Assembly: GCA_964481445.1 (NCBI GenBank)
Contig: CAYZTQ010000016.1
Coordinates: 1 to 28,077, forward strand
Length of the DNA: 28,077 nucleotides
Direction of reading: 5' to 3'
From: UBA1038 sp964481445
GTDB taxonomy: Bacteria; Bacillota; Clostridia; Christensenellales; Aristaeellaceae
Under the pieces are notes generated by a model, which was given only the letters and a program-made list of their open reading frames with translations, was not told the origin of the DNA and ran no database searches. Below are positions 8,086-15,406 of this stretch, piece after piece (position 1 is the first letter of the stretch; every line of letters starts with the position of its first letter). The position numbers and the translations under genes are program-made.

Positions 8086-9027
8086 TCAGGTGTACTGAAT
8101 CCTGGGGTCGATGACCACATAGAGCAGATCGACAATCAGGTTGACGATGATGAACAGCCCCGCGATGATCAGCACCGTGCTCTGCACCACCGGGTAGTTG
8201 CGCGTGTTGATGGCGGTGATCAGGTAGGTGCCCACGCCGTTGACCACAAACACCTGCTCGGTGATGACCGCGCCGCCCAGCAGCCCGCCGAAGCTGGTGC
8301 CAAACTGCGTGAACAGGGGAATCAGGGCGTTGCGCAGCGCGTGGATGTAGATGACGCTCCTTCCGGGCAGGCCCTTTGATTTGGCGGTGCGGATGTAGTC
8401 GGACTGCAGCACCTCCAGCATGGCGGAGCGGCCGATGCGGGTGAAGCTGGCGATCGTCGCGGTAGACAGCGCGGCCGCGGGCAGGATGGCCTGCCGGAAG
8501 CCTTCCGCCGTCCAGAAGGGGGCGGTCATGCCGCCCGAGGGCAGCCAGCGCAGCACGACGGAGAACAGGTAAATCAGCATGGTGCCCAGCCAGAAGTTGG
8601 GGATGGAGATGCCCACCATCGCGCCGGTAGAAATCACGTTGTCAAGCAGCCTGTCCTTGTTGAGCGCCGTGATGATGCCGGCCGGCACGCCGATCAGGAT
8701 GGAAAGGAGGATGCTGGCCGAGGCCAGGTTGAGTGTATGGGGCAGGCGCACGGCGATTTCCTGCGCGATGGGCTGGCGCGTCGTAAAGCTCATGCCGAGG
8801 TTCATGGTGACGAGGTTTTTCAGATAGGTGAGGTACTGGATCAGGAAAGGCCTGTCCAGCCCGAGGCTCGCGCGCACGCGCTCGATATCTTCCGGCGTGG
8901 CGTTCAGGCCGGCCACCATTTCTGCAGGGTCTCCGGGGGCAAGATGCAGACTTGCAAAAACAATGAAGGTCATCCCCAGCAGCAGGAAGACCATCATTAA
9001 CAGCCTTTTTCCGATATATCTGCCCAT
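8086..9027 (-). CDS. Peptide ABC transporter permease (DppB/OppB type)
   Basis: Inner-membrane permease of the peptide importer (313 aa, usual length) and first gene of the operon. The N-terminal YIGKRLLMMVFLLLGMTFIVF helix, the conserved LAPGDPAE, the LGLDRPFLIQY stretch, six predicted membrane segments and the EAA loop (HALRNALIPLFTQFG) all fit the family. The ATG at 9027 has GGAGGAG closely upstream. The leader contains an 11-bp inverted repeat (9058-9092). Confidence 0.95.
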   Translation of the reverse strand: MGRYIGKRLLMMVFLLLGMTFIVFASLHLAPGDPAEMVAGLNATPEDIERVRASLGLDRPFLIQYLTYLKNLVTMNLGMSFTTRQPIAQEIAVRLPHTLNLASASILLSILIGVPAGIITALNKDRLLDNVISTGAMVGISIPNFWLGTMLIYLFSVVLRWLPSGGMTAPFWTAEGFRQAILPAAALSTATIASFTRIGRSAMLEVLQSDYIRTAKSKGLPGRSVIYIHALRNALIPLFTQFGTSFGGLLGGAVITEQVFVVNGVGTYLITAINTRNYPVVQSTVLIIAGLFIIVNLIVDLLYVVIDPRIQYT

Positions 9028-9057
9028 AGCGCCTCCTCCGTTACGCCCCGCCTGACT

Positions 9058-9129
9058 TTATCCGAAGCGCGCGATTTGCATGCTTCGGATAATAAATTGC
9101 ACTATAGCACGATTGGAGGCGAATATACA
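9058..9129 (-). promoter_or_regulatory. Leader inverted repeat and possible promoter of the peptide-transport operon
   Basis: An 11-bp perfect inverted repeat (TTATCCGAAGC/GCTTCGGATAA, arms 9058-9068 and 9082-9092, 13-base spacer) lies 31 bases before the first ATG of the operon. Just upstream on the minus strand, TATAGT (9101-9106) could be a -10 with a weak -35 TGTATA (9124-9129) at 17 bases. If that promoter is right, the repeat covers the transcription start and could be an operator or a leader hairpin. The repeat is certain; its role is inferred. Confidence 0.5.
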
Positions 9130-9181
9130 GGGCTCAGGGCAATAAGTACAAGCGAGGTACAAACCCGCGCGGAAGCGGCGG

Positions 9182-9210
9182 TTGACAAGCGGCGGCGCCG
9201 TGCCTATGCT
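9182..9210 (+). promoter_or_regulatory. Sigma-A-type promoter of the chromate transporter pair
   Basis: TTGACA (9182-9187) and TATGCT (9205-9210) are separated by 17 bases, about 50 bases upstream of the TTG start of the first transporter gene. The -35 is a perfect consensus match and the -10 matches at the key positions. Confidence 0.7.
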
Positions 9211-9260
9211 GATTTGCAGCGGCGCGGAGGGTAAGGCGCCACAAAGGAGGAGAAAGCCGC

Positions 9261-9806
9261 TTGAACATCTTTCTGGATATTTTTCTTACCTTTGCCCGGG
9301 TGGGCGGGCTGACCTTCGGCGGGGGCTATGCCATGCTGCCCATCCTGCAAAAAGAAGTGGTGGAGAAGCGGGGCTGGGTCAGCGAGGCCGATGTGATGGA
9401 TTATTACGCCATCAGCCAGTGCATGCCCGGTATCATCGCCGTCAACACCTCGCTGTTCATCGGGCACAAGATCAAGGGCGCACGCGGCAGCGTTATGGCG
9501 GCCCTCGGCGTCGTGTTCCCTTCGCTGGTCATCATCATGATCATCGCGGCCTTCATCAGCAGCTTCGCCCATCTGCCCGTCGTGCAAAACGCCTTCGCGG
9601 GTATCCGCGTGTGTGTGTTCGTATTGATTGTCAATGCCATTATGAAGCTGGGTAAAAAGTCGGTGACCGACTGGGTCAGCGGCGCCATCTGCCTGGCGGT
9701 GCTGCTGCTCTCTTTCCTGACGGATGTCAGCCCCGTGCTGCTGGTCGTGGCCTCCGGCCTTGCCGGCGTGCTGTATATGGGCCGAAAGGGGACTGAGAAG
9801 GCATGA
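9261..9806 (+). CDS. chrA: Chromate transporter family protein, first half-size subunit (CHR domain)
   Basis: Short-chain member of the CHR (chromate ion transporter) family, 181 aa, about half of the long two-domain proteins, with around six hydrophobic segments. Family marks are FARVGGLTFGGGYAMLP near residues 11-27, the YAISQCMPGIIAVNTS segment and IGHKIKGARGS. Half-size proteins normally work as pairs, as here with the next gene. Despite the name, the true substrate may be another anion. The start is a TTG at 9261, supported by AAAGGAGG at suitable distance and by the family N-terminus beginning right there. It overlaps the next gene by 4 bases. Confidence 0.92.
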   Translation: MNIFLDIFLTFARVGGLTFGGGYAMLPILQKEVVEKRGWVSEADVMDYYAISQCMPGIIAVNTSLFIGHKIKGARGSVMAALGVVFPSLVIIMIIAAFISSFAHLPVVQNAFAGIRVCVFVLIVNAIMKLGKKSVTDWVSGAICLAVLLLSFLTDVSPVLLVVASGLAGVLYMGRKGTEKA

Positions 9807-10378
9807 TTTATCTGCGCCTGTTTATTGAGTTCTTCCAGATCGGCCTTTTCGCCATCGGCGGCGGCCTTGCCACCCTGCCCTTCCTTGAGAAACTGTCCCA
9901 AAGCACGGGTTGGTTCACGTTGGCCGATTTGACCGACATGATCGCCATTTCCGAGTCGACCCCCGGCCCCATCGGTATCAACATGGCCACCTACGCGGGC
10001 TTCAAGACGGCCGGCGTGCCGGGCAGCATCATCGCCACCATCGGCGAGGTGCTTCCCTGCGTCATTCTGGTGTTGATCGTGGCGCGCTTCCTGAAACGCT
10101 TCAGCGAGAACCGCATCGTGCAGGCGGTCTTCTACGGCCTGCGCGCGGCTTCGGTAGGCCTGATCGTGGCCGCCGGCCTCAGTGTGCTGCAGATTTCCCT
10201 GCTCAACGTGCCCCTGTGGCGCCAGTCCGGTCAGCTTTCCGACCTGATCCAGTGGAAGGGCGTTGTGCTGGCCGCCGCGCTGTTTTTCATCATCAAGAAG
10301 TGGAAGCCCCACCCCGTGGTGACCATTGCCGCCTCCGCCGTCGTGGGCATCGTGTTCCGGTTTGCCGGCGTCGGCTAA
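9803..10378 (+). CDS. chrA: Chromate transporter family protein, second half-size subunit (CHR domain)
   Basis: Second CHR half-protein (191 aa). It shows FFQIGLFAIGGGLATLPFLEKL near the N-terminus and ISESTPGPIGINMATYAGFK, both typical of the family, followed by several hydrophobic helices to the end. The ATG at 9803 overlaps the previous stop (ATGA), so the two halves are translationally coupled and likely form a heterodimer in the cytoplasmic membrane. A strong terminator follows. Confidence 0.92.
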   Translation: MIYLRLFIEFFQIGLFAIGGGLATLPFLEKLSQSTGWFTLADLTDMIAISESTPGPIGINMATYAGFKTAGVPGSIIATIGEVLPCVILVLIVARFLKRFSENRIVQAVFYGLRAASVGLIVAAGLSVLQISLLNVPLWRQSGQLSDLIQWKGVVLAAALFFIIKKWKPHPVVTIAASAVVGIVFRFAGVG

Positions 10379-10402
10379 GCCGCGAATCCGTTTGCCTTCT
10401 TT

Positions 10403-10442
10403 AAAATCCTGTCTCTGCTTTGACAACCGAGACAGGATTTTT
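10403..10442 (+). terminator. Rho-independent terminator of the chromate transporter operon
   Basis: A 13-bp perfect stem (AAAATCCTGTCTC with GAGACAGGATTTT) and a 13-base loop ending in a T-run, 24 bases after the stop codon of the second CHR gene. Confidence 0.9.
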
Positions 10443-10630
10443 GATGTTCTGTTAAAGAAAATGCGTAGAGCATATCTTCTATCAATCTATATGCCTGAAA
10501 AATTGCTTTTCCTGTTTTCTTTTCATGAAGGACTGTCCCTTTTTCGTCTGGATAGGGTATACTGGGGACAGATAAGGGATCGTATTTTGACGAATGATTT
10601 GATGGCATGCCATGTGTCTGGAGAGAGCAT
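10443..10630 (+). promoter_or_regulatory. Leader/promoter region of the MFS exporter gene with inverted repeats
   Basis: This 188-base gap has no gene. TATACT at 10558-10563 is a good -10, but no convincing -35 lies at 17 bases (GTCCCT). The -10 is flanked by the inverted repeat CTGTCCC (10533-10539) and GGGACAG (10565-10571), spaced like an operator that could block the promoter. A second repeat GCATAT/ATATGC lies at 10470-10494. Function is inferred only. Confidence 0.4.
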
Positions 10631-11815
10631 ATGAAGAAAACCGACTCCACGCTGATTGTGTTTACTCTGATGAATTTTGTCCTGTCTATGACCGCCTTTG
10701 TTTTCAGCGCCATACTGGATAAGGCGGCCGTGGATATAGGCGTCAGCGTGGCGGAGGCAGGTTTGCTCAATACCATGTTTTCACTTGGCGCGGCGATCGG
10801 TGTGCCCGTCACGCTGATTGTTTTCCGCAAAATCGACAGGACCGCGCTCCTCAAGGTCATGCTGTTGTTCGCTGCCCTGCTGAATCTCCTGCTGACGGCG
10901 AGCGCGAATTTTCAGACAATGCTGCTGATTCGCCTGCTGTCCGGCATCGCGGTCAACGGCTACGGGGTGCTGGCGGTCGCTGCGGTGGTGGCGCTCGTTT
11001 CGAAGGAGCGTATGGGGCGCTCTCTGGCCTTTTTGATTGCCGGCAATTCTCTGTCCCTTGTCGTGGGCATACCGCTTGCACGGGCGCTTTCCGATATGCT
11101 GAACTGGCGCATCATTTTTCTTGCGCTCAGCCTGCTGATGGCAGGCTGCCTTGTGTATTTTCAGCTGCATCTGCGGCCGCAGCGGCAGGATCAGCCGAGG
11201 CTGGATTTTCGCAGCGAGCTGGAGCTGCTCAAAAACCCGCGCGTGCTCCTGATTCTTCTGTTTACCCTCATCATGTTTCTGGGCTATCACGGAGCCTACA
11301 ATTATGTAGCCCCTTATCTGATGGAAATGTTCCCCTCGGCTCCGCAGGGGATGAGCGTCTTTCTGATGCTCTTTGGTCTTGGCAGCTTCTTTGGCAATTA
11401 TCTGGGCGGGCTGGTGTCGGACCGCATCGGCTACGCCCGATCCATGCTGCTGGGCGCCGCTTTTCAAACGGCTGTTACCCTGCTGATGCTTTTGCTGCGT
11501 TCGAGCCTTGCTGCAAACGTCATTCTCGTGACGCTGTGGGTAATGAGCGCGTGGTTTATGGGGCTGCAGCTGAACGCGGGCATTGCCGGGGAGACCAATA
11601 ACCGCTCCAGCTTTCTCTTAAGCCTCAACGGTTCGGCCATCCAGCTGGGCTCCGCCATGGGCACAAGCCTGGCCGCGGTGCTGATCGCAAACGGCTTGAT
11701 GCGGCAGCTGTTCTGCATGTCCCTGCTGACCGCGCTGGCGGTGACGCTCTTGCAGGTTTATTCATTAAAAACATATCATCACAAACGGGAAGACGCTGCC
11801 GGGCCATCTGAATGA
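10631..11815 (+). CDS. MFS transporter (drug/sugar/purine efflux type, AraJ/PbuE-like)
   Basis: Polytopic cytoplasmic-membrane transporter of the major facilitator superfamily, 394 aa with about 12 hydrophobic helices. It resembles the DHA1 group of small exporters (AraJ, PbuE, NepI): a short N-terminus, the loop between helices 2 and 3 with a basic patch (FRKIDRTALLK), RLLSGIAVNGYGVLAVAAV in helix 4, GIPLARALSDMLNWRIIF in helix 5, and a second-half LGGLVSDRIGYARSM that echoes the G-x-L-x-D-R motif. The exported compound cannot be predicted. I chose the ATG at 10631 because GGAGAG lies 5 bases upstream and the hydrophobic start fits; the frame also opens at 10607. The isomerase gene follows after 59 bases without a convincing terminator, so the two probably form one unit. 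Confidence 0.9.
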   Translation: MKKTDSTLIVFTLMNFVLSMTAFVFSAILDKAAVDIGVSVAEAGLLNTMFSLGAAIGVPVTLIVFRKIDRTALLKVMLLFAALLNLLLTASANFQTMLLIRLLSGIAVNGYGVLAVAAVVALVSKERMGRSLAFLIAGNSLSLVVGIPLARALSDMLNWRIIFLALSLLMAGCLVYFQLHLRPQRQDQPRLDFRSELELLKNPRVLLILLFTLIMFLGYHGAYNYVAPYLMEMFPSAPQGMSVFLMLFGLGSFFGNYLGGLVSDRIGYARSMLLGAAFQTAVTLLMLLLRSSLAANVILVTLWVMSAWFMGLQLNAGIAGETNNRSSFLLSLNGSAIQLGSAMGTSLAAVLIANGLMRQLFCMSLLTALAVTLLQVYSLKTYHHKREDAAGPSE

Positions 11816-11874
11816 TTTGCCCCGGCGGTTTCTTCCGCTGCGCGTGATTGCATAAAATGATGGAGGAAAGAAGC

Positions 11875-12753
11875 ATGAACATCGGCATCGGTACCTATTC
11901 TTTTGGTGGGCTGGCCAGCTATCTCGGTCTCGGTCCGACGCTGCGCGAGCAGTTCGGGCAGATTCAGGCACTCGGATTTGATAGCGTGGAGCTGCTGCCC
12001 GTCGACCTTGAGGAAGACCCGAAGGATATTCTCAAATGGCTGGAGGAGACAGGCCTGAAGGTCGTTTCCGTGCACGCGGAACCGACCGAGGAGATGGTCA
12101 AAAAGCTGGCCGCCGTCGGCGGCAAGGCGGTCATCTGGGCCGGCACGCCCTTTAACAGCAGGGCGGAAGCCATCGAAGTGGCGCGCCTGCTTGACAGCAT
12201 GGCCGAAATGGCCGCGCCCTACGGCATCAAGGTCGGCTACCATAACCACAGCCAGGAGTTTTATGTGGACGAGGGCAAGGCGCTGCTCGAGCACCTGCTT
12301 GACAAAGGATCAAAATTCTATCTGCAGCTCGACTGCGGATGGGCCATGAATGCCGGCATGTATCCACCCTACTTTATCCGCAAGTATAGAAACCGTATCC
12401 TCTCTATCCACGTTAAGGAAAACGACAAGGTCAACGGCCCGGGGGAAAGGCCGGCCTCCCGCCATGCCGAGCCGCCCGCCTTTGCCAAGGCCTTTGCCAA
12501 TGCCCGCTCCCTGCCGCTTGAAGAGCGCAAAAAAATGCTGGAGCAGTTTACCTCTGGGGCCTCGGACGACCACTCGATGGACAACCAGTGCAGGATGGGC
12601 GCCCCCGAATCCAACCTCGACTGGAAAGAAATCAAAAAAGCGCTCGACGAGCAGGATTTTGAAGCCTTCTGGGTTGTGGAGCGCGAGTGGTTTTACGATG
12701 AGCACGATAGGTGCATTCGGGAAGACTGCGAGTGGCTGAGGAAGAACCTGTAA
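11875..12753 (+). CDS. Sugar phosphate isomerase/epimerase family protein (xylose isomerase-like TIM barrel)
   Basis: Cytoplasmic TIM-barrel enzyme (292 aa) of the xylose isomerase-like / AP endonuclease 2 fold family. These metal enzymes epimerise or isomerise sugars and inosose-type ketones, or act on 3-oxo-sugars. Likely metal or catalytic residues are seen at barrel-strand ends: His123/His125 and Glu128 (YHNHSQEF), Asp153 (LDCGWA), His179 (SIHVKEND) and Glu269/Glu271 (WVVERE). The ATG at 11875 is preceded by GGAGGAAAGAAGC; in-frame ATGs at 11848 and 11857 lack a ribosome site at proper distance. It lies behind the MFS gene and converges on the Rbs-type operon, with which it shares a terminator. 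A link to the glycoside system next door is possible but unproven. Confidence 0.88.
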   Translation: MNIGIGTYSFGGLASYLGLGPTLREQFGQIQALGFDSVELLPVDLEEDPKDILKWLEETGLKVVSVHAEPTEEMVKKLAAVGGKAVIWAGTPFNSRAEAIEVARLLDSMAEMAAPYGIKVGYHNHSQEFYVDEGKALLEHLLDKGSKFYLQLDCGWAMNAGMYPPYFIRKYRNRILSIHVKENDKVNGPGERPASRHAEPPAFAKAFANARSLPLEERKKMLEQFTSGASDDHSMDNQCRMGAPESNLDWKEIKKALDEQDFEAFWVVEREWFYDEHDRCIREDCEWLRKNL

Positions 12754-12782
12754 TCTCATATCAGACGCATCGTAACAAAAAG

Positions 12783-12814
12783 GGCGTCCTCCGCTTTCAG
12801 AGGACGCCATTTTC
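12783..12814. terminator. Bidirectional terminator between the isomerase gene and the Rbs-type operon
   Basis: A 9-bp stem (GGCGTCCTC/GAGGACGCC) with an 8-base loop is followed by ATTTT on the plus strand and by CCTTTTTG on the minus strand. It lies between two convergent genes (stops at 12753 and 12839) and can serve both. Confidence 0.88.
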
Positions 12815-12838
12815 AACGCTCAGATTAGGTGCTTGTTT

Positions 12839-13840
12839 TCAGGCCTGTCTCGTCTTTGCCAGCCTGCTCTTCTGCCAGGTATCAAAGCCCATGGCGGCGA
12901 CCAGTATGCTGCCCTTGGCGATATTCTGCGCGTAGGTGCCAAGGCCTACCAGCTGCATGCCGTTGGCCAATACGCCCAGAATGAAGGTGGCCACCACCAC
13001 GTTGAACACCTTGCCTTCGCCGCCCTGAATGGCGACCCCGCCGAGCACCGCCGCGGTCAGGCAGGTGAACTCGGAGCCCGCCGCCATGCTGGCGTTGGCA
13101 GAGCCCGACCTTGCGGTCAGCATGATGGCGCTGATGCCAAACAGCAGCCCGCCCAGGGCGAACACGATCAGCTTGGTACCCTGTACGTTGATGCCGGCAA
13201 GCCTTGCGGCCTCAGCGTTGGAGCCGACGGCGTACACATAGCGGCCAAAATAGGTCTTTTTCAGCATGAAGTGGATCAGCAGCACGATGACCAGCATGGT
13301 CAGCGCGGGCAGGGGCAGGATGCCAAACAGCGAGCCCTGGCCGATAAACTTAAAGGCGTCCGGCAGGCCGAAGATGGCCTTCTGCTGCGTAAAGGTGTTG
13401 GAGATGCCGGAGAAGATGGTCATGGTGCCCAGTGTGACCATCAGGGAATTGATTTTGAGCCGGATGGACAGGATGCCGTTGAGCAGGCTGAGCAGCACGC
13501 AGGCCGCGATGCCCAGCACAACGCACAGCCAGATGGGCAGGCTCCACCAGACCATGCCCGCCGCGGCGATAGAGCCGCCGATGCTGATCGCGTAGCCGGC
13601 GGACAGATCCGTCGCGCCGGAGATCACCATCACCGCCATGCCCAGCGAAGCCACCACCAGATAAGAATTCTGCCACAGGATGTTGAGGATGTTGTTGACA
13701 GAAAGAAATTTGGGGTTCAGCGCGCCGAAGACCGCCACGCACAGTAAAAACACGGCAACAATCACATACTTCCGCAGCAGCTCCAGCAGCAGATTGCCGC
13801 GCACGGCCTTCTTCGTGCCGTTCATCGCTTGATTATCCAT
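12839..13840 (-). CDS. Sugar ABC transporter permease (RbsC-like)
   Basis: Membrane permease of a carbohydrate-uptake transporter-2 (CUT2) importer, 333 aa. Seen are the FLSVNNILNILWQNSYLVVASLGMAVMVISGATDLSAG stretch near residues 40-80 that is diagnostic of RbsC-type permeases, GLPDAF near residue 155, VYAVGSNAEAARLAGI (the ATPase-contact region) and GGVAIQGGEGKV near the C-terminus, with 8-10 hydrophobic helices. The start at 13840 lies 20 bases after the frame-corrected ATPase stop and has GGAGG upstream, slightly far at 11 bases. A TTG at 13882 has a reasonable AGGAG, but it would begin inside the ATPase coding frame. Last gene of the operon. Confidence 0.92.
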   Translation of the reverse strand: MDNQAMNGTKKAVRGNLLLELLRKYVIVAVFLLCVAVFGALNPKFLSVNNILNILWQNSYLVVASLGMAVMVISGATDLSAGYAISIGGSIAAAGMVWWSLPIWLCVVLGIAACVLLSLLNGILSIRLKINSLMVTLGTMTIFSGISNTFTQQKAIFGLPDAFKFIGQGSLFGILPLPALTMLVIVLLIHFMLKKTYFGRYVYAVGSNAEAARLAGINVQGTKLIVFALGGLLFGISAIMLTARSGSANASMAAGSEFTCLTAAVLGGVAIQGGEGKVFNVVVATFILGVLANGMQLVGLGTYAQNIAKGSILVAAMGFDTWQKSRLAKTRQA

Positions 13841-13859
13841 CCGCCCATCTTCCTCCGAT

Positions 13860-15340
13860 TTATTGTCCTGATGCCAGGGCAAGAATTTTCTCCTGACTGA
13901 ACTCGTTTCTGCATAGCTGGCCCGCGATGCGGCCGCCCGCCATGACGAGGATGCGGTCGCTCATGCCGAGCACCTCCTCCATGTCGGAGGAGACCATGAT
14001 GATGCCCTTGCCCTGAGCGGCCAGATTGCGCATAAGCTGGTAAATTCCGCCCTCGCGCCGATGTCGATGCCCCGGGTAGGCTCGTCAAAGATCAATACGT
14101 CCGGGTTGGCGGCCATCATTTTGGCAAGCACCACCTTCTGCTGGTTGCCGCCGCTCAGGTTGAGTACCATCTGCTCCAGCGAAGGCGTCTTGATCTGAAG
14201 TTTCTGCCGGTAAAACTCGCCCTGCTCTTTTTCTCTGCGGCGGTTGATCACCAGATGGCGCGATATCCTGCGCAGGCTTGAGATGCACACATTCCAGCAG
14301 ACCGACTGCCCGAGAAAGGCGCCCGTCGCCTTTCTGTCTTCCGGGATGAGCCCGATGCCGCAGCGCAGCGCGGCCTTGGGCGACCTGACGGAGACGGCCT
14401 GCTCCTTGACCAAAAGCTGACCGCTGAGAATCTTGTCGGCGCCGAACAGAAGGCGCATAAGCTCCGTCCTGCCGGATCCGACCAGGCCCGCGAAGCCCAG
14501 AATTTCACCCCTTCGCAGCTCAAAGCTGGCGTCATGCACGGCGGCGCCTGTCAGGCCGCGAGCTTCCAGCAGAGTTTCTCCGGGCTCGCCTTGCGCTTCG
14601 GGGTAGCTTTTGTTCAGCTCTCTGCCCACCATCAGGCGGATTAGCCCGTCGCGGTCGATCTCGCTGACCGGCAGAGTGGCGACGTGCCGGCCGTCTCTTA
14701 AAACGGACACCCTGTCCGCGATGGCGAAGATCTCGTCCAGCCGGTGGGAAACGTATACGATGGTGATGCCCCTTGCCTTCAGCTCGGCAATGATCTCAAA
14801 CAGCTTGCCGACCTCGGAGACCGACAGGGGAGCGGTGGGCTCATCCATGATGATGATCTGCGCCTGCTTGTGGATGGCCTTGGAGATTTCCACGATCTGC
14901 TTCAGCGCCGGCGTCAGGGCGTGCATCTCCGCCTGCGGGTTGATGCTGACGCCGAAGCGGCCGAATATTTCCGCGGCGCGCCTGCTCATATCCCGGTAAT
15001 CCACCAGCGCCTTGTCGGAAAGGCGCTCGCCGATAAAAATATTCTCCGCCGCGGTCAGGGAGTCAAAAAGATTAAACTCCTGATAAATGACCGCGACGCC
15101 TTTCTCGATCGCTTCCTGCGGCGTCAGGCGGGCGTAAGGGGTTCCCTTCAGCACGATTTCTCCCGCGTCGGGATGGATGGCGCCGGCGATCACCTTGATC
15201 AGGGTCGATTTGCCCGCGCCGTTCTCGCCCACCAGAGCGTGGACCTCTCCCGGCTCAAAGGCAAGGGAAACCTTATCCAGCGCCAGCACGCCTGGATATG
15301 CTTTGGTGATGTCTTTGAGCTCAAGGATAGGGCTGTTCAT
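13860..15340 (-). CDS. Sugar ABC transporter ATPase (RbsA/MglA-like), apparent frameshift near the C-terminus
   Basis: Duplicated ATPase of a CUT2 sugar importer; 493 aa after frame correction, normal length. First domain: Walker A GENGAGKST, Q-loop YQEFNLFD, Walker B IIMDEPTAPLS, and YVSHRLDEIF. Second domain: the usual degenerate GLVGSGRTELMR, NLSGGNQQKV and LIFDEPTRGIDIGARAE. Just after this the frame breaks at about 14042-14046 (minus strand GCGGAATTTACC). As written, the frame runs on for about 28 unrelated residues to 13961. Restoring one base (probably a third A) gives EIYQLMRNLAAQGKGII, VSSDMEEVLG and an ending ASGQ at TAA 13860, exactly the family pattern. It is either a real null mutation of the last 60-odd residues or a sequence error. 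Start ATG 15340 has GGAGG 7 bases upstream. Confidence 0.88.
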
Positions 15341-15360
15341 TGTCAATCCTCCAAAGAAAG

Positions 15361-15390
15361 GCGGGCTGTGACCTTTCGGGCACAGCCCGC
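15361..15390 (-). promoter_or_regulatory. Intercistronic hairpin after the Rbs-type binding-protein gene
   Basis: A perfect 10-bp stem (GCGGGCTGTG/CACAGCCCGC, 10-base loop) begins 16 bases after the binding-protein stop and lies just upstream of the ATPase ribosome site. On the minus strand it is followed by CTTTCTTTGG, a poor U-tract, so it may stabilise the upstream mRNA or terminate partially, giving more binding protein than ATPase. Compare the element at 5517-5547. Confidence 0.65.
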
Positions 15391-15406
15391 AGCCGTTTGC
15401 AGCAGC

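Noticed and set aside
13841..13882. Alternative TTG start of the RbsC-type permease at 13882
   Set aside because: AGGAG is well placed, but this stretch encodes the conserved end of the frame-corrected ATPase (LALASGQ and stop), and the ATG at 13840 has its own GGAGG.
14035..14055. Programmed ribosomal frameshift in the RbsA-type gene
   Set aside because: No in-frame X-XXY-YYZ slippery heptamer and no obvious stimulatory structure; RbsA proteins are not known to use recoding.
13822..14088. Separate small minus-strand gene at the end of the RbsA-type gene
   Set aside because: It lies in a third frame. The family sequence after the break is found in yet another frame that ends at 13860, so this is a by-product of the frameshifted region.
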